A stretch of DNA of 64,000 nucleotides, taken from Dactylellina haptotyla (lineage: Eukaryota; Ascomycota; Orbiliomycetes; Orbiliales; Orbiliaceae). The translations under genes were made by a program, and so were the position numbers. Below are positions 1 through 9,818 of this stretch, in pieces (within the stretch, counting starts at the first letter, position 1; each line of letters opens with the position of its first letter). The stretch spans positions 558,001 to 622,000 of the forward strand of contig CM062380.1 in assembly GCA_031310005.1 (NCBI GenBank). The letters run 5' to 3'. Under the pieces are notes generated by a model that searched no databases, was not told where the DNA came from, and saw only the letters and a list, made by a program, of their open reading frames with translations.

Positions 1-1061
1 GCCCTACCCGCTTAGCGCTGAGCTGCGTTCGCTACATGTCCTCATCTTCTTTCCAAGAGTCTCTGACTTCGGAAAACTACCAGCACACCAGCCTTCACAA
101 CTCGCAGGGAGGCGCAAAGACCTATTTGCGCTCGAAGTATCGTTGTCTTGAGTATAGTTCCAAGCATTTAGTTGATCATTTGCTTAAAGTTAGTGATGTT
201 ACGACAGAGGATGGTTCTGATCTAGTCTCGTCACTTATCACCTTTTTCCTTTCAACAAATGCTGTTACATGGGTGGAAGCCGCTCAGGTCTTCGATTCAA
301 GCTTTAACAGGGCATTCGTCAACAACTGTCCAGAATTGTTAGACTGGGTCACAAGCGTTGTCGCGGTTCACCCTCGATGGAGAGATTCTCTTCATGCTTT
401 TACCACGAGACTTGACCACCTGAAGCGCATCGTAAACTCCGGTAGCCGTCTATCCCAACCACAGAATCAGACTCGACCGAGGTCCGTTACGTACGAGTCG
501 CCTGCAATACGCATTACCAATTTCTCCGACGAGCCAGAACAGCCCGTGGAGGGAATTAATAGGAGCAGGAGTAGGAGCCCTAGAGGAATTGGCAGTCTGT
601 TCACTTCATTCGGTAGCGGAGGAGATACATCGCGAAGCCCACAACGACGCACGCGAGAAGAAGTTGAGCAGGGCGTAGAAAGAAGATCGCCCGCTAGAAC
701 CACCTTCCCCTTGTCGGACACAGAAATTCGGCGCAGTTCCACCGGTGCAGTATACAGCGGAATCGCTATAGCGAATGCCAGCGCGAGCGGTGCCGTACCA
801 TTACAATACCATTATCCCGTCCGACAAGAGCCATGCCTAGGTTGGACTCATCCAGCTCCGGCATCACAGCCATACTCCCAATCGCACCCTGGTCCGCAAC
901 TCTCACATTCAGCGTTCGGTCCACCTGCGCAGCAACCCTCTTACGGATCACCACCTCAACCGCAGCAATTTTCTCCATATCCAATGCAAGAATACTATGG
1001 CCCTACTTATCGTCAAGATGAACATGTAGAGCCGCCACCACCTTACATGCGATATGCATGA
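1..1061 (+). CDS. C-terminal end of a NACHT/STAND (NLR-like) protein, cut by the window edge
   Basis: The reading frame is open from base 3, so the start lies outside the window; an internal ATG sits at 36. The first ~120 codons (TRLALSCVRYM..., then YRCLEYSSKHLVDHL..., SSLITFFLSTNAVTWVEAA) resemble the helical region after the NACHT NTPase of fungal STAND proteins. There a 'CLRYLS' motif is followed by a 'YAxxYWxxHL' motif and a 'FLxSxxxxWIE' motif. The rest is low complexity: an Arg/Ser stretch (RSRSRSPRG, about codon 190) and a Pro/Gln/Tyr-rich tail ending PPPPYMRYA. No WD40, ankyrin or TPR repeat follows, which would be unusual for the family; the tail could be a signalling or condensate-forming segment. 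The assignment rests on motif memory only. The alternative is a short stand-alone protein starting at 36 (341 aa). Confidence 0.5.
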   Translation, partial: PTRLALSCVRYMSSSSFQESLTSENYQHTSLHNSQGGAKTYLRSKYRCLEYSSKHLVDHLLKVSDVTTEDGSDLVSSLITFFLSTNAVTWVEAAQVFDSSFNRAFVNNCPELLDWVTSVVAVHPRWRDSLHAFTTRLDHLKRIVNSGSRLSQPQNQTRPRSVTYESPAIRITNFSDEPEQPVEGINRSRSRSPRGIGSLFTSFGSGGDTSRSPQRRTREEVEQGVERRSPARTTFPLSDTEIRRSSTGAVYSGIAIANASASGAVPLQYHYPVRQEPCLGWTHPAPASQPYSQSHPGPQLSHSAFGPPAQQPSYGSPPQPQQFSPYPMQEYYGPTYRQDEHVEPPPPYMRYA

Positions 1062-2247
1062 GCTGTTCGCTCCCAAACTTTTTTCTTGTCCCTCTTTTTT
1101 TAAAAATTTATTCCTCTGACCACGTCAGTCGGCAGCTTTAGTTTGGTGAACCAGGGACCATCTGCCGAAATTTTCACCTTATCGTTTACCAAACATTATG
1201 AATGTTTTTGTTTTTAATAACCTACTCTCGCTAGTTTTTACAAGGGAGTTGTGATGACGGCCTATTCGGTATTGGGCACAATATAGACTTTCGGATCTTG
1301 TTTACTTAGCGATTTTGTAATACCATGTATAATATTTAGGAGAAATTTGATGGCAAATTCTATTTATTGTCTACACATTGCCAGTATATTAGCCTCACTT
1401 TTAACCCAAGAAACTTAGCGGGTGGAGTGTCGGCGAAACTTGCCAAAAAAGAGATTAGCTAGCTGGATCTGCATGCATGGCGACAGATTGAATTCCTGTC
1501 GGCTTATTGAACATGGGAATCCTTTCGCACGATTATTCGATTGCTCCCTGAGAACCATAGCCAAGAGCCTTTTCACCCGGGTACTCTACTTTAATTACCT
1601 CTTTTGATATTCTTGTATTCCTGTGGCATGAAACACGTTCGATTTCGGAGTTAGCTTTGTTCCGCCCCGAGTGGGTGTGCCGACAGCCCCGTCCCCGTGA
1701 TACCAGTATATATTGCAGGGGAATACCTAGCTAGGGACCTCACTTCATGCGTGCCACAAAATCAGCCCAGATGCCGGCTACGTTAGTACAAATTGAGAAA
1801 ATACCTGGAGCTGAGTGCTGGTTTGACGCACGGTGCTATGATGAACGCTGTCATTATACTTGATTTGTCAGCGAAGCCTTGACACCCGCCCGTATTCAGC
1901 CTTCTTGATCTACGCGGATGCATGCCGAATAATCTACTTTAGCTATTAGCCTGTGTCGAGCGGGGTATAGCGAACGAGGGACGGGGGGAGAGGGAGAGCG
2001 AAGGTGGAGGCATTTCGTGGGGACAGAATTGTGTTGAGAATGTAGAAATCCAACAAGCTTAGTCAGCGGCGCCATTGGGAATTAAACCCTGCCAAAATTT
2101 TGAACTTTTGAAACCGATCTTTGGAGCTTCGACCAAAAAAAGTCATCAAGAACGACGACCTCTCGATTGTAACAGCAACCAGCCATAGCGGCTCTCCCTT
2201 GTATATATATCTTTAGTCGCATGCCACTATAGAATCGTACACTGGTC
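1062..2247. other. Intergenic region upstream of RCL1
   Basis: No supported gene. A purine-rich stretch lies at about 1975-2010. A TATATATAT run at about 2201-2210, some 40 bp before the RCL1 ATG, could be core promoter or leader. Confidence 0.5.
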
Positions 2248-3480
2248 ATGTCATCTCACCAAGCCGTGTCTACGGCGCCTCAGACCCTCGCTTTCACATC
2301 GAGCACGGCCTTCCGCCATCGTCTGGTCCAGGCAACTCTCACCGGAAAACCGATAAGAATCACCAAAATCCGTTCTTCATCACTATCGCCCGGTCTTCAA
2401 CCGCATGAAGTCTCTTTCCTCCGTCTTCTCGATGCCCTTACCAATGGCGGTGTGTTCCAAATCTCGGAAACGGGAACAACCCTCCTCTACAAACCTGGTC
2501 TGATAGGCCACACCCCGTCTCCAAACTCCGCGACCTCCTCTGCCTCTAAGGTTATCAAGCATGTTATATCTGCGGAGGCGTCCTCGCGAGGAGTGACGTA
2601 TTTCCTCGAACCGACTTGCATTCTAGCGCCGTTCTCCAAGTCGCCGTTCAACATTATATTCTCAGGTCCAGGATGCGTAACATCCTCAACGGAGCAAGAT
2701 TACAGCGTTGATACGTTCCGCACCGCCATATTACCCTTATACTCCCATTTCAACATCATCGCGAAGCTAGAATGCCGAATTATCAAGCGCTCGTGCTCCC
2801 CTGGCGGCGGCGGGGAGGTCAGTCTCACGTTCGGCCATCAGATCAGATTGCCGCCTACGTTACATCTACGGAACCCGGGGAGAATAAAGAGAATCCGGGG
2901 TGTGTGTTACACGATCGGTGTCAGCAGTGCGAACAACCAGCGGATGATCCACGCCGCGAGAGAAGTGCTAAATCAGTTTATCAATGACATCTACATCTAC
3001 TCGGAGACGGTGGGGCATGCGCCTGCAGCGGCAGACGGGAAGAGGGGTACACCCGGGTTTGGGATGAGTTTGGTCGCGACGAGCAGTACGGATTGTCTGT
3101 ATAGTGCGGATTTTGCCAGCTCTACAGAGGTCATACGAACACCTGAGGAAATCGGAAGGGGCGCCGCGTTAAGATTGGTGGAAGAGATTGAGAGGGGTGG
3201 GTGTGTGCAGAGGGTTGGAGTCAAGACCGTGGTTAGTTTGATGATGATGGGAAGTGAAGATGTCGGAAGAGTGGTATTGAGTAAGGGAGTAGTGGAAGAA
3301 GGGTTTGTAGGACACCTGAGGGACTGGAAGGCGTTTGGCTGTGGCGAAGCACTGGTGAAGGAATGGAGTGGGAGTGAAGGACTCGCGGGAGGAGGTATGG
3401 GAGGCATGGACGAAGGCAAGCTCATCAGCTTGGGAGTGGTGGGCAAGGGAGTTGGCAATGTGGGCAGGAAGGTTGCCTAG
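2248..3480 (+). CDS. RCL1: RNA 3'-terminal phosphate cyclase-like protein Rcl1
   Basis: Intronless, 410 aa (yeast Rcl1 is 367). Rcl1 acts in the nucleolar SSU processome with Bms1 and is needed for early pre-18S rRNA cleavage; it has the cyclase fold but no known cyclase activity. The N-terminus (FRHRLVQATLTGKPIRI, then HEVSFLRLLDALTNG) matches the family's opening, where the start ATG sits about 20 residues before the conserved FRxRL. A Gly-rich 'GGGGEVSL' strand, the 'RIRGVCYTIGVSSANNQRM' segment and the 'GFGMSLVATSSTDC' region follow in the usual order. The C-terminal ~50 residues are Gly-rich and variable. Neighbours are unrelated. The family call is firm. Confidence 0.93.
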   Translation: MSSHQAVSTAPQTLAFTSSTAFRHRLVQATLTGKPIRITKIRSSSLSPGLQPHEVSFLRLLDALTNGGVFQISETGTTLLYKPGLIGHTPSPNSATSSASKVIKHVISAEASSRGVTYFLEPTCILAPFSKSPFNIIFSGPGCVTSSTEQDYSVDTFRTAILPLYSHFNIIAKLECRIIKRSCSPGGGGEVSLTFGHQIRLPPTLHLRNPGRIKRIRGVCYTIGVSSANNQRMIHAAREVLNQFINDIYIYSETVGHAPAAADGKRGTPGFGMSLVATSSTDCLYSADFASSTEVIRTPEEIGRGAALRLVEEIERGGCVQRVGVKTVVSLMMMGSEDVGRVVLSKGVVEEGFVGHLRDWKAFGCGEALVKEWSGSEGLAGGGMGGMDEGKLISLGVVGKGVGNVGRKVA

Positions 3481-4212
3481 ACTTGAAGTCTCGTCTTGGA
3501 GCGCTGTGGGAACAGCTAATAGATAGATGTGTGTATGCATATGTACGATAATTATATAGCGAGTATAGGCGTTTGGGTATACCAAAAGTGAATCCACTTT
3601 ATTTCGCAGCACAATGTTCCTAGGAGAACATAAATTTTGGACGATTGCGAAGTGCGACGGTACCCCTCGCATACATGATAATATCGCACCAGCTAGCGAT
3701 TTTGGCACAGTATTTGAGATATATTGGAGGATGGGAGTGCACATATATGCACGTCATAACGTTATCCGGGCCCGAATCGAACCGCTTCAACCAGCCTCGC
3801 CAGCACCCAGTTGCTTCAATTCTCTGGTAAATGTCAGATACCCTAGCATAATCCGCTAACAAAGACTATTATTGCATGGAACACTGTTTAGTAAGAAGCT
3901 TGATCGCTCAATTGGCGAATCAGAATCAAAGAATACGGGTGGGTCTATTATAACGTTACACGATTGAGCTATCATCTGAATAGGCCCCAGTCAATTTCGA
4001 AACGGTCGCCTAGTCTGTATCGCGCGATCATCGCGGGGTCTCCGTTTAAAAGAAACGAGGTCCCCCGACCGAGGCTTCTTTCCTTTGATCGCACAAAGCT
4101 AAGCCTGAGTCTACTTTTAATCGTCTGGCTCGCCTGCTACGCCACTCAGAAATCGTGAAGTTTAGCCTTCGACGGTGTCGTCTGCGCCTGTGCGACTTAC
4201 CGAATGTGAAAA
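3481..4212. other. Intergenic region between RCL1 and the membrane-protein gene
   Basis: Short overlapping reading frames on both strands (about 3614-3862 and 4046-4240) look like chance. No RNA gene or repeat is evident; it holds the RCL1 3' flank and the promoter of the next gene. Confidence 0.4.
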
Positions 4213-5421
4213 ATGCCACGGACAACGCATATCTCCGCACTTCTTTCCCTCATCCTGCTTGGGCTTACCCTTGCTGAAGACCTTACTGAAATTACCCCGA
4301 CGCTCACTAGTTTTGGTTCGCTGGCGCCTTTTACTCCGCCGTCGGATTGCTTCACAGGCTCGGTCTGGACGACGATCCGTGATTTGAACGGCGCACCACC
4401 ATCTAGCACACCTCTGACTAGATTTTTCACGCGGTGGTATGTCGGTTGCAACGTGGACGAGGATACAGGTGAATATAACACATGTTGTCCGCCAAACTAT
4501 AACACATGGGGCTTCTATGTCCCTGGAGATTGCCCGGGTGGGTACACGTCCCTGTTGACTGCCGCGGCGAATCCATGGGTCGGTACACAGAGGGGTACCG
4601 TCTGTTGTCCTTCGTAAGCTTTCTATTCCCTTTTAGACCGAAATCAAACCAAGGCCAGCAGTTAGTAATCATATCGTGTGGTGGGATGTAGAATCATATC
4701 GCCATCTGGGAAGACATGGGAGTTCGCAGGGTTTGCAACTTCATACATCAATCCCATAGATAGATCTCCAATCAGCATATCGTGCTTCAGATGGGATGAC
4801 TTTGTGACCAGCTCTGGAACGGTTTTCGAAGCCAACTGGAATGCGAGAGCGATCATTGTATTCGGAACGCAGCTCACTAGCGTCACATTCGATTTTGCGC
4901 AGGTAGGCCGTATTCTCTTCGAACTTATCTAAATTTATCATATGATCTTGACATACTTGTGCTGTCCTATACAGTTTACTGGCGCACCATCCACTGCTCC
5001 CCCAGAGTCAACCCCGACATCTACACCAGAAACATTGGTCAAAAGTACTTCGGAGCAAAGCTCTCAGTCGTCGACTTCAAATAATAAAAATACTTCGCCA
5101 TCTCCCGGTTCTACAACTAGCTCCGGAGCACGGCAAACCGAATCAGGTTCGACTACCTCCTCAACCACGACAAGCGGCAACCCTAATAAAACCGCAGAAC
5201 CGAACGCCAACGGCGGTAAAAAGTCGCTCGGCGGGGGCGCGATAGCTGGGATCGTGATCGGAGTATCGATACCGATCATTGGAATAGCAATCTTTATCGC
5301 CTATAAGATTGGAAGGAGGAAGCAGGAAATACCGACGGTACCAATCTATAATGACCCGAAGGCCGCCGAGAATGGGGAAACTGGAGGGATTTGGTCTAGT
5401 TATAACGATAGCCGTAGGTAA
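4213..5421 (+). CDS. Mucin-like single-pass surface protein
   Basis: Three exons, 4213-4613, 4692-4902 and 4975-5421, with GT-AG introns of 78 and 72 bp, give 352 aa. Residues 1-21 are a signal peptide (MPRTTHISALLSLILLGLTLA). A cysteine-containing ectodomain follows (to about residue 204; two CC pairs in exon 1). Then comes a Ser/Thr/Pro-rich stalk likely to be O-glycosylated, a transmembrane segment (AIAGIVIGVSIPIIGIAIFIAY), a basic stop-transfer (KIGRRK) and a short cytosolic tail. This is the layout of fungal cell-wall sensors and mucins, but I see no WSC domain and do not recognise the ectodomain. The splice choices restore one continuous frame with conserved-looking text across both junctions. 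Function unknown; a plasma-membrane or wall role is inferred. Confidence 0.75.
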
Positions 5422-5836
5422 ATGGTGCGCATTATGAACATTTTGAGCTTTCGGACTGGCGATAGTTGCTATATTTATGTATTTAATGAGATAATATCTG
5501 GATAATACCATATCCAACCTACTACAACTGGTATATGAACGATTTAAACCCGACCTAGAAAGATACTACGTAGTAGGCTGGTGATAACACGTCCCTGGAA
5601 TCAAAAGTATCCGGCCGTAGACGGTTGGAAGGCCGTGGTGTTGAGGTTTCCAAATTACCCGATTGGGAAATCCGGCGTCAACGGCCTTGGCACCCTACAC
5701 TTTGGGCAAGCTGGTCTCTTGACCAACTCCGTTTCACCCTTCCACCTTCCTCATCCTCGACATACTCGTCCCTTACAACCTCAGCACCAATACCAAGCTA
5801 CCGAGCTATAATACTCTCGAAAACCCGGCCTAAAGA
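5422..5836. other. Intergenic region
   Basis: Holds the 3' flank of the surface-protein gene and the leader of the next gene. Two overlapping short frames (5581-5811, 5625-5864) precede the ATG at 5837 and could be leader reading frames; no other signal is visible. Confidence 0.4.
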
Positions 5837-6400
5837 ATGTCCTCGAACCCGCCGCCGCCCCTAGCCCGCGCCCAATCTCACCAGTCGGGCACCATTGCCA
5901 ACCACTGGAACGATCTCCCGGCTGGCTACATCCCATCCCCTACAAACTCTACCTCCCGCTCGGCGTCCAGGAACTCAAATGTTCTCTCTCCAGGTGTAAA
6001 TGGTAGCAGCACAAGCATACCCCGTACGGCATCACCGTTGAAGCCAGTCGACACTTCAAATCAAACCGAAGAAGCAGATGCTCAGACTACACCTACCATC
6101 AAGCCACTCTCCACCCTCCTACCTGCACTCTACAACCTCCCAACCTCCCTCCCGCAGACTGAACGAAACATGCTTCAGACAAGGATAAATAAATCGTTAC
6201 TACCGGCTACGGGTAATGGGGGAGTCACGGAAGCACAGAGGGCGTGGGTTCAAGAGCTATTACACGGGTTTATTGTCGAGGAGACTGTTGATACGAAGAC
6301 CTGCAGGGAGGAGATTGTAGCTTTCATGAGAAGGGAAAGCGGGGTTGCCGGATGGGCCGGCAGCGTGAGGAAAGTCGTGGAGAGCGTAATCGGGAAGTGA
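5837..6400 (+). CDS. Hypothetical 187-aa protein
   Basis: Intronless, starting at the ATG of MSSNPPPPLARAQ. Residues 1-90 are Ser/Pro/Asn/Thr-rich and probably disordered. Residues ~90-187 look folded and helical (LSTLLPALYNLPTSLP, then WVQELLHGFIVEETVD and EIVAFMRRESGVAGWAGSV). I do not recognise the domain. There is no signal peptide or membrane segment, so it is probably cytosolic or nuclear. Gene structure is simple and codon use is like its neighbours, which supports a real gene. Confidence 0.65.
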   Translation: MSSNPPPPLARAQSHQSGTIANHWNDLPAGYIPSPTNSTSRSASRNSNVLSPGVNGSSTSIPRTASPLKPVDTSNQTEEADAQTTPTIKPLSTLLPALYNLPTSLPQTERNMLQTRINKSLLPATGNGGVTEAQRAWVQELLHGFIVEETVDTKTCREEIVAFMRRESGVAGWAGSVRKVVESVIGK

Positions 6401-7623
6401 AAGGGGCTATCAAGTCTGCTTCGTCCTACAACTTTTTTTAATTGAAACTCGTGGTGCCTTCTGGGAAATGGCGGTAATACACTGATAAGCTACAGGCGCT
6501 GGGAATTAGATGCTTCTGGGTTCTTTATAAACTGTAATTTTAGATATCTAGTTGTTTAATTTGTATATTAGCTATACCAATAGAAAATGCGGGGGGTGTT
6601 TCTTAGAGGGTTCGAATTCAGCATCTAGTGATTTGGTTTGCGCATATCTGCAGGGACCGATTTACCTCTCCCCGTCTTCTAACCTTGACATCTCCGACAA
6701 AAGACGGAGCACGAAATCCGAGAGGACTCGAGAACTGGGTTTAACGATGCACTTATAGCTGCCTTACTCTAATGCTATAGCATTGCAATCCGTATTGTTC
6801 GTTGGCCCCTCAAGTATTACTATATGAGATCTTGCAGCTTGAAGACCCAGCCGAGATCAGATGAAATCTTTGGGTTCCATTGATGGTCGAGTCGCCCAGG
6901 TTCTTGCTGGAGCGGTGCTTAAACCTTTCGACTACGCTATTTCCAGCAATAGCTCCACGAATTCGACTATTTGACCTTTAGTAAACCAGCCTCATTGATA
7001 ATTGCAGTTGAAAAACCAGCAATTGGCTAATATCTGCAGTTGCAGGTGGTTGTTCTCTTGAATATAGGTTTGACAACTCGTTAACTCCTTGTGTCGTAAA
7101 ACCTACCTAAAACTTCCTAAAAAATGCTGGCGATAAATGAAAACGACAGCTAGTACTGTGATTAATGCTAATCTGAACTCTTTGACCGTTAATGTGCTGC
7201 TAGAATCAGGTACACATCTGGAGACTGGGTTCCATAAACTCGCTCGGGTCAACCTATCCAGAGCTAAGGAACGAAAGGGTTCAAAAGGGTCATCACTCCG
7301 CCTGTATACGGCGACACCATGTGGGAATATACCAAAGCAGAAAGCGCATCCTAGCAGAATTCCGGTTCTGGTAGCACTACAACCTCCTCGAGATGCTATT
7401 CACTGGAGCTAGAATATGTGCCTTGAAAATCAATTCTCGATATCTCCAATATTCCTTCCCCATTAATACACTTCGACACTCGACCACGAACAAATATTTG
7501 CTACTGTTACATACCGGCCGGTACCTTGCATTTATTATGCGAGTGAAAGAGCGCTAGACATCAAAGCACGAGCTTCGAATATAGTTGCTTCCAGATATTT
7601 TTACCGTATAAACATCTGCTTCA
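6401..7623. other. Intergenic region
   Basis: No supported gene. A 91-codon frame at 7137-7412 has no recognisable content. A GGTTCGAATTC string at about 6609-6619 resembles a tRNA B box, but the flanks do not fold. Confidence 0.4.
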
Positions 7624-9010
7624 ATGGTGTCGTTTCCGCTGACGAGGGGTCATCACCTCCACCTCCACCATCACCACCACAGCCAACCAAACCACAAGCT
7701 TCATAAAAAACAACCTGTCCCGGAGAAAGAAGACACAGCTGCACAAAAAGTTCTGAAGACACCGGGGTTCGTCGAAACGATTATATACCTAGCTCATGCG
7801 AATGACGATAGCCATGGAGTCTCACAGAAGCTCCATAAGCTCCGGCTAGTCTCAAAAGCCTGGCTCTCTGTTGTCGACAGTTCGGCCAAGCTACGGCGCC
7901 TAGCCTATTCGCCCCCGAAATTTCAATCCGGAGGTGACTCCTTTGGCGTCTGTCATGACTATCTCGATGAGATTGCAAATGCCATGAAGACGGTTCATTA
8001 CCTCAAGGGCGAGAAATCCAGACACATAGGACTCAGGGAGCTCAACCACTGTGCTCACGTTATTGCAAGACGGTCTGCAGCTTCGAATATTGATATAGCC
8101 GAACCATCCGTTCAAAGGCTGTATCTGTTCTTCGAGGGTAAGGCGAGCACGGATTGGATGAGTGATTTGAGAGTGTTCACGGAGAACCGACCCCATGATA
8201 TCAACAGATCCGACGGGGCTAATATCGCTTATTACTACTATATCTCAAATACGGATGGTATCAAGTTGGAGGAGGTGGTGTTCTCGTTAGTGAATATTAT
8301 TCGAGTGTTTTATTCCTTCGAAGAAGACTTTGTCTTGGATAAGGTCGCTCTTGAATACTACAACAGTTCATGGGAGCCCGATCACACTCTACCGTCCTAC
8401 TACCGGGATGATTTCGACGTCGTTTCGTATCTATGGTCGCCATATGGAGGTATACTGACCCTCACCCTTCTTTAATCCTTTAACAGAGGGAACTTTTGTT
8501 CTCCTCAGTGTATTGAACTAATGCTAACCCGATATATCGAATATAGTCCCCATCGGCAGGAGAGGTTTGCGGTATAAAGCGAACCATATACTCGGCAGCC
8601 TCCCATTCGTATCGCATGCTGAACCGGTACCAGCAACCCCAACCAAGAGATCCCAGGTCGTCAACTTGCCCCGTCTACACCGTGCCCACTCGAAGCGCCG
8701 GTTCAAGCGCAGCCATCCCCTCAACTCTTCGACCTATAGCCTAGCTCAGACTTCTACAAATTCTTCCTTGTACACCCTCGCAGAGTCCGCAAACTCTTCC
8801 ATGCATACGCTCTCAATGACGCCTACCAACGATTCAGAGCATACACTTTCATTGACGGCTACCAATGATTCTACACATAGCCTCGCACAGACTCTCACAC
8901 ACAACTCGGCTTACAATTTATCGCACTCGCTACCGGATGAATCAGCGGATGAGTTTGCACGATTTCTCGCACAAGTGGATAGCTTAGTTGAGGCCGGTAT
9001 GGTTCATTAG
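7624..9010 (+). CDS. F-box-like protein with His-rich N-terminus and 12-residue tail repeats
   Basis: Two exons, 7624-8449 and 8547-9010 (97-bp intron, GTATAC...ATATAG), give 429 aa. Residues ~8-25 are His-rich. Residues ~42-90 match the fungal F-box pattern (VLKTPGFVETIIYLA, then LRLVSKAWLSVVDSSAKLRR); F-box proteins recruit substrates to SCF ubiquitin ligases through Skp1. The middle is an uncharacterised fungal substrate-side region. The C-terminal exon carries about six 11-12-residue repeats (consensus S-x-Y/H-T/S-L-A/S-x-T/S-x-T-N-D/S) at 8729-8941. The splice joins GTC with a phase-1 boundary and keeps one frame. The substrate cannot be told from sequence. Confidence 0.75.
8729..8941 (+). 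repeat. Six-unit 33-36 bp coding minisatellite
   Basis: Tandem, diverged units of 36 bp (the second is 33 bp) inside the F-box gene's second exon. They encode repeats such as STYSLAQTSTNS, SMHTLSMTPTND and SEHTLSLTATND. All units stay in frame. Confidence 0.75.
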
Positions 9011-9818
9011 CTGGTTTTATACTTTTCATTTGCATACTACAATCCGTGCTCTGGTGTTATATGTGTTTTAATGTCTCTGCTTAGACCAAGTAGATTTCTT
9101 CTTCCTTTGTTTTCCTTACGGCTTGTTGTTTAGTTTAAGTTTCAGCCTCGGCAGTGGCTGGCGTTATGGCGCGTGATATTTAGGTAGCAGCATCAGAAAC
9201 ACTTGATATTTCTTTCATATTTATCTCCGTAAATACCACCGGTCGTTCCATATTATTTTTGTAGATCTACACCCGTACGACCTTAGAATCCAAGGGTACA
9301 CCTACTAACTGCTATGATCTGAACTAGAGGGGCGATCATAATAACCAAACTAGAGACTACATAATTAAGAAACTGGAAAGGTACTGTCCTATCATTGTTG
9401 CAAAACTACGCAATCTATTTAACTCTTATGTTATAGCACTGCCAGGGGTTTTGATGACGAATGGGTTCCAAAGTCGCACCGGTACAGTTGCATGACCAGT
9501 TCGCAACTATGCTTCAAGAATCCAGTTAACGTTAACTACTACCTGTACGATAGCTCACAAACTTAGCAATAGGTAACATAACTCCAACTTCAATATTTGG
9601 TTAGAAGATCACCGAAAGGACGTAACATATTTGCATCGTAAGCGAAGTTCATACTCCCCGTTATGTTATTCGTGTTGGCCTAGTGCCTTGCGTTGTCGGT
9701 TCCAGTTCCAACAGATATTACTCATTCCGGCAGCTTCAACGTCGTGCTCACCTTTCAGTTACAACATCCTCACGAAGCTTCGAGTTTCTGTAGTGAAACG
9801 ACCAGGAGACTCCCAATA
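9011..9818. other. Intergenic region upstream of the TRIP4-like gene
   Basis: AT-rich, with no supported gene. The open frame upstream of 9819 has no ATG, so it is treated as leader. Confidence 0.45.

Noticed and set aside
3760-3850. Minus-strand GGTTCGATTCG, resembling a tRNA B box
   Set aside because: T stem does not pair and no A box lies at the right distance.
6552-6640. GGTTCGAATTC B-box-like string
   Set aside because: Flanking stems do not form and the upstream TAGC lacks the rest of an A box.
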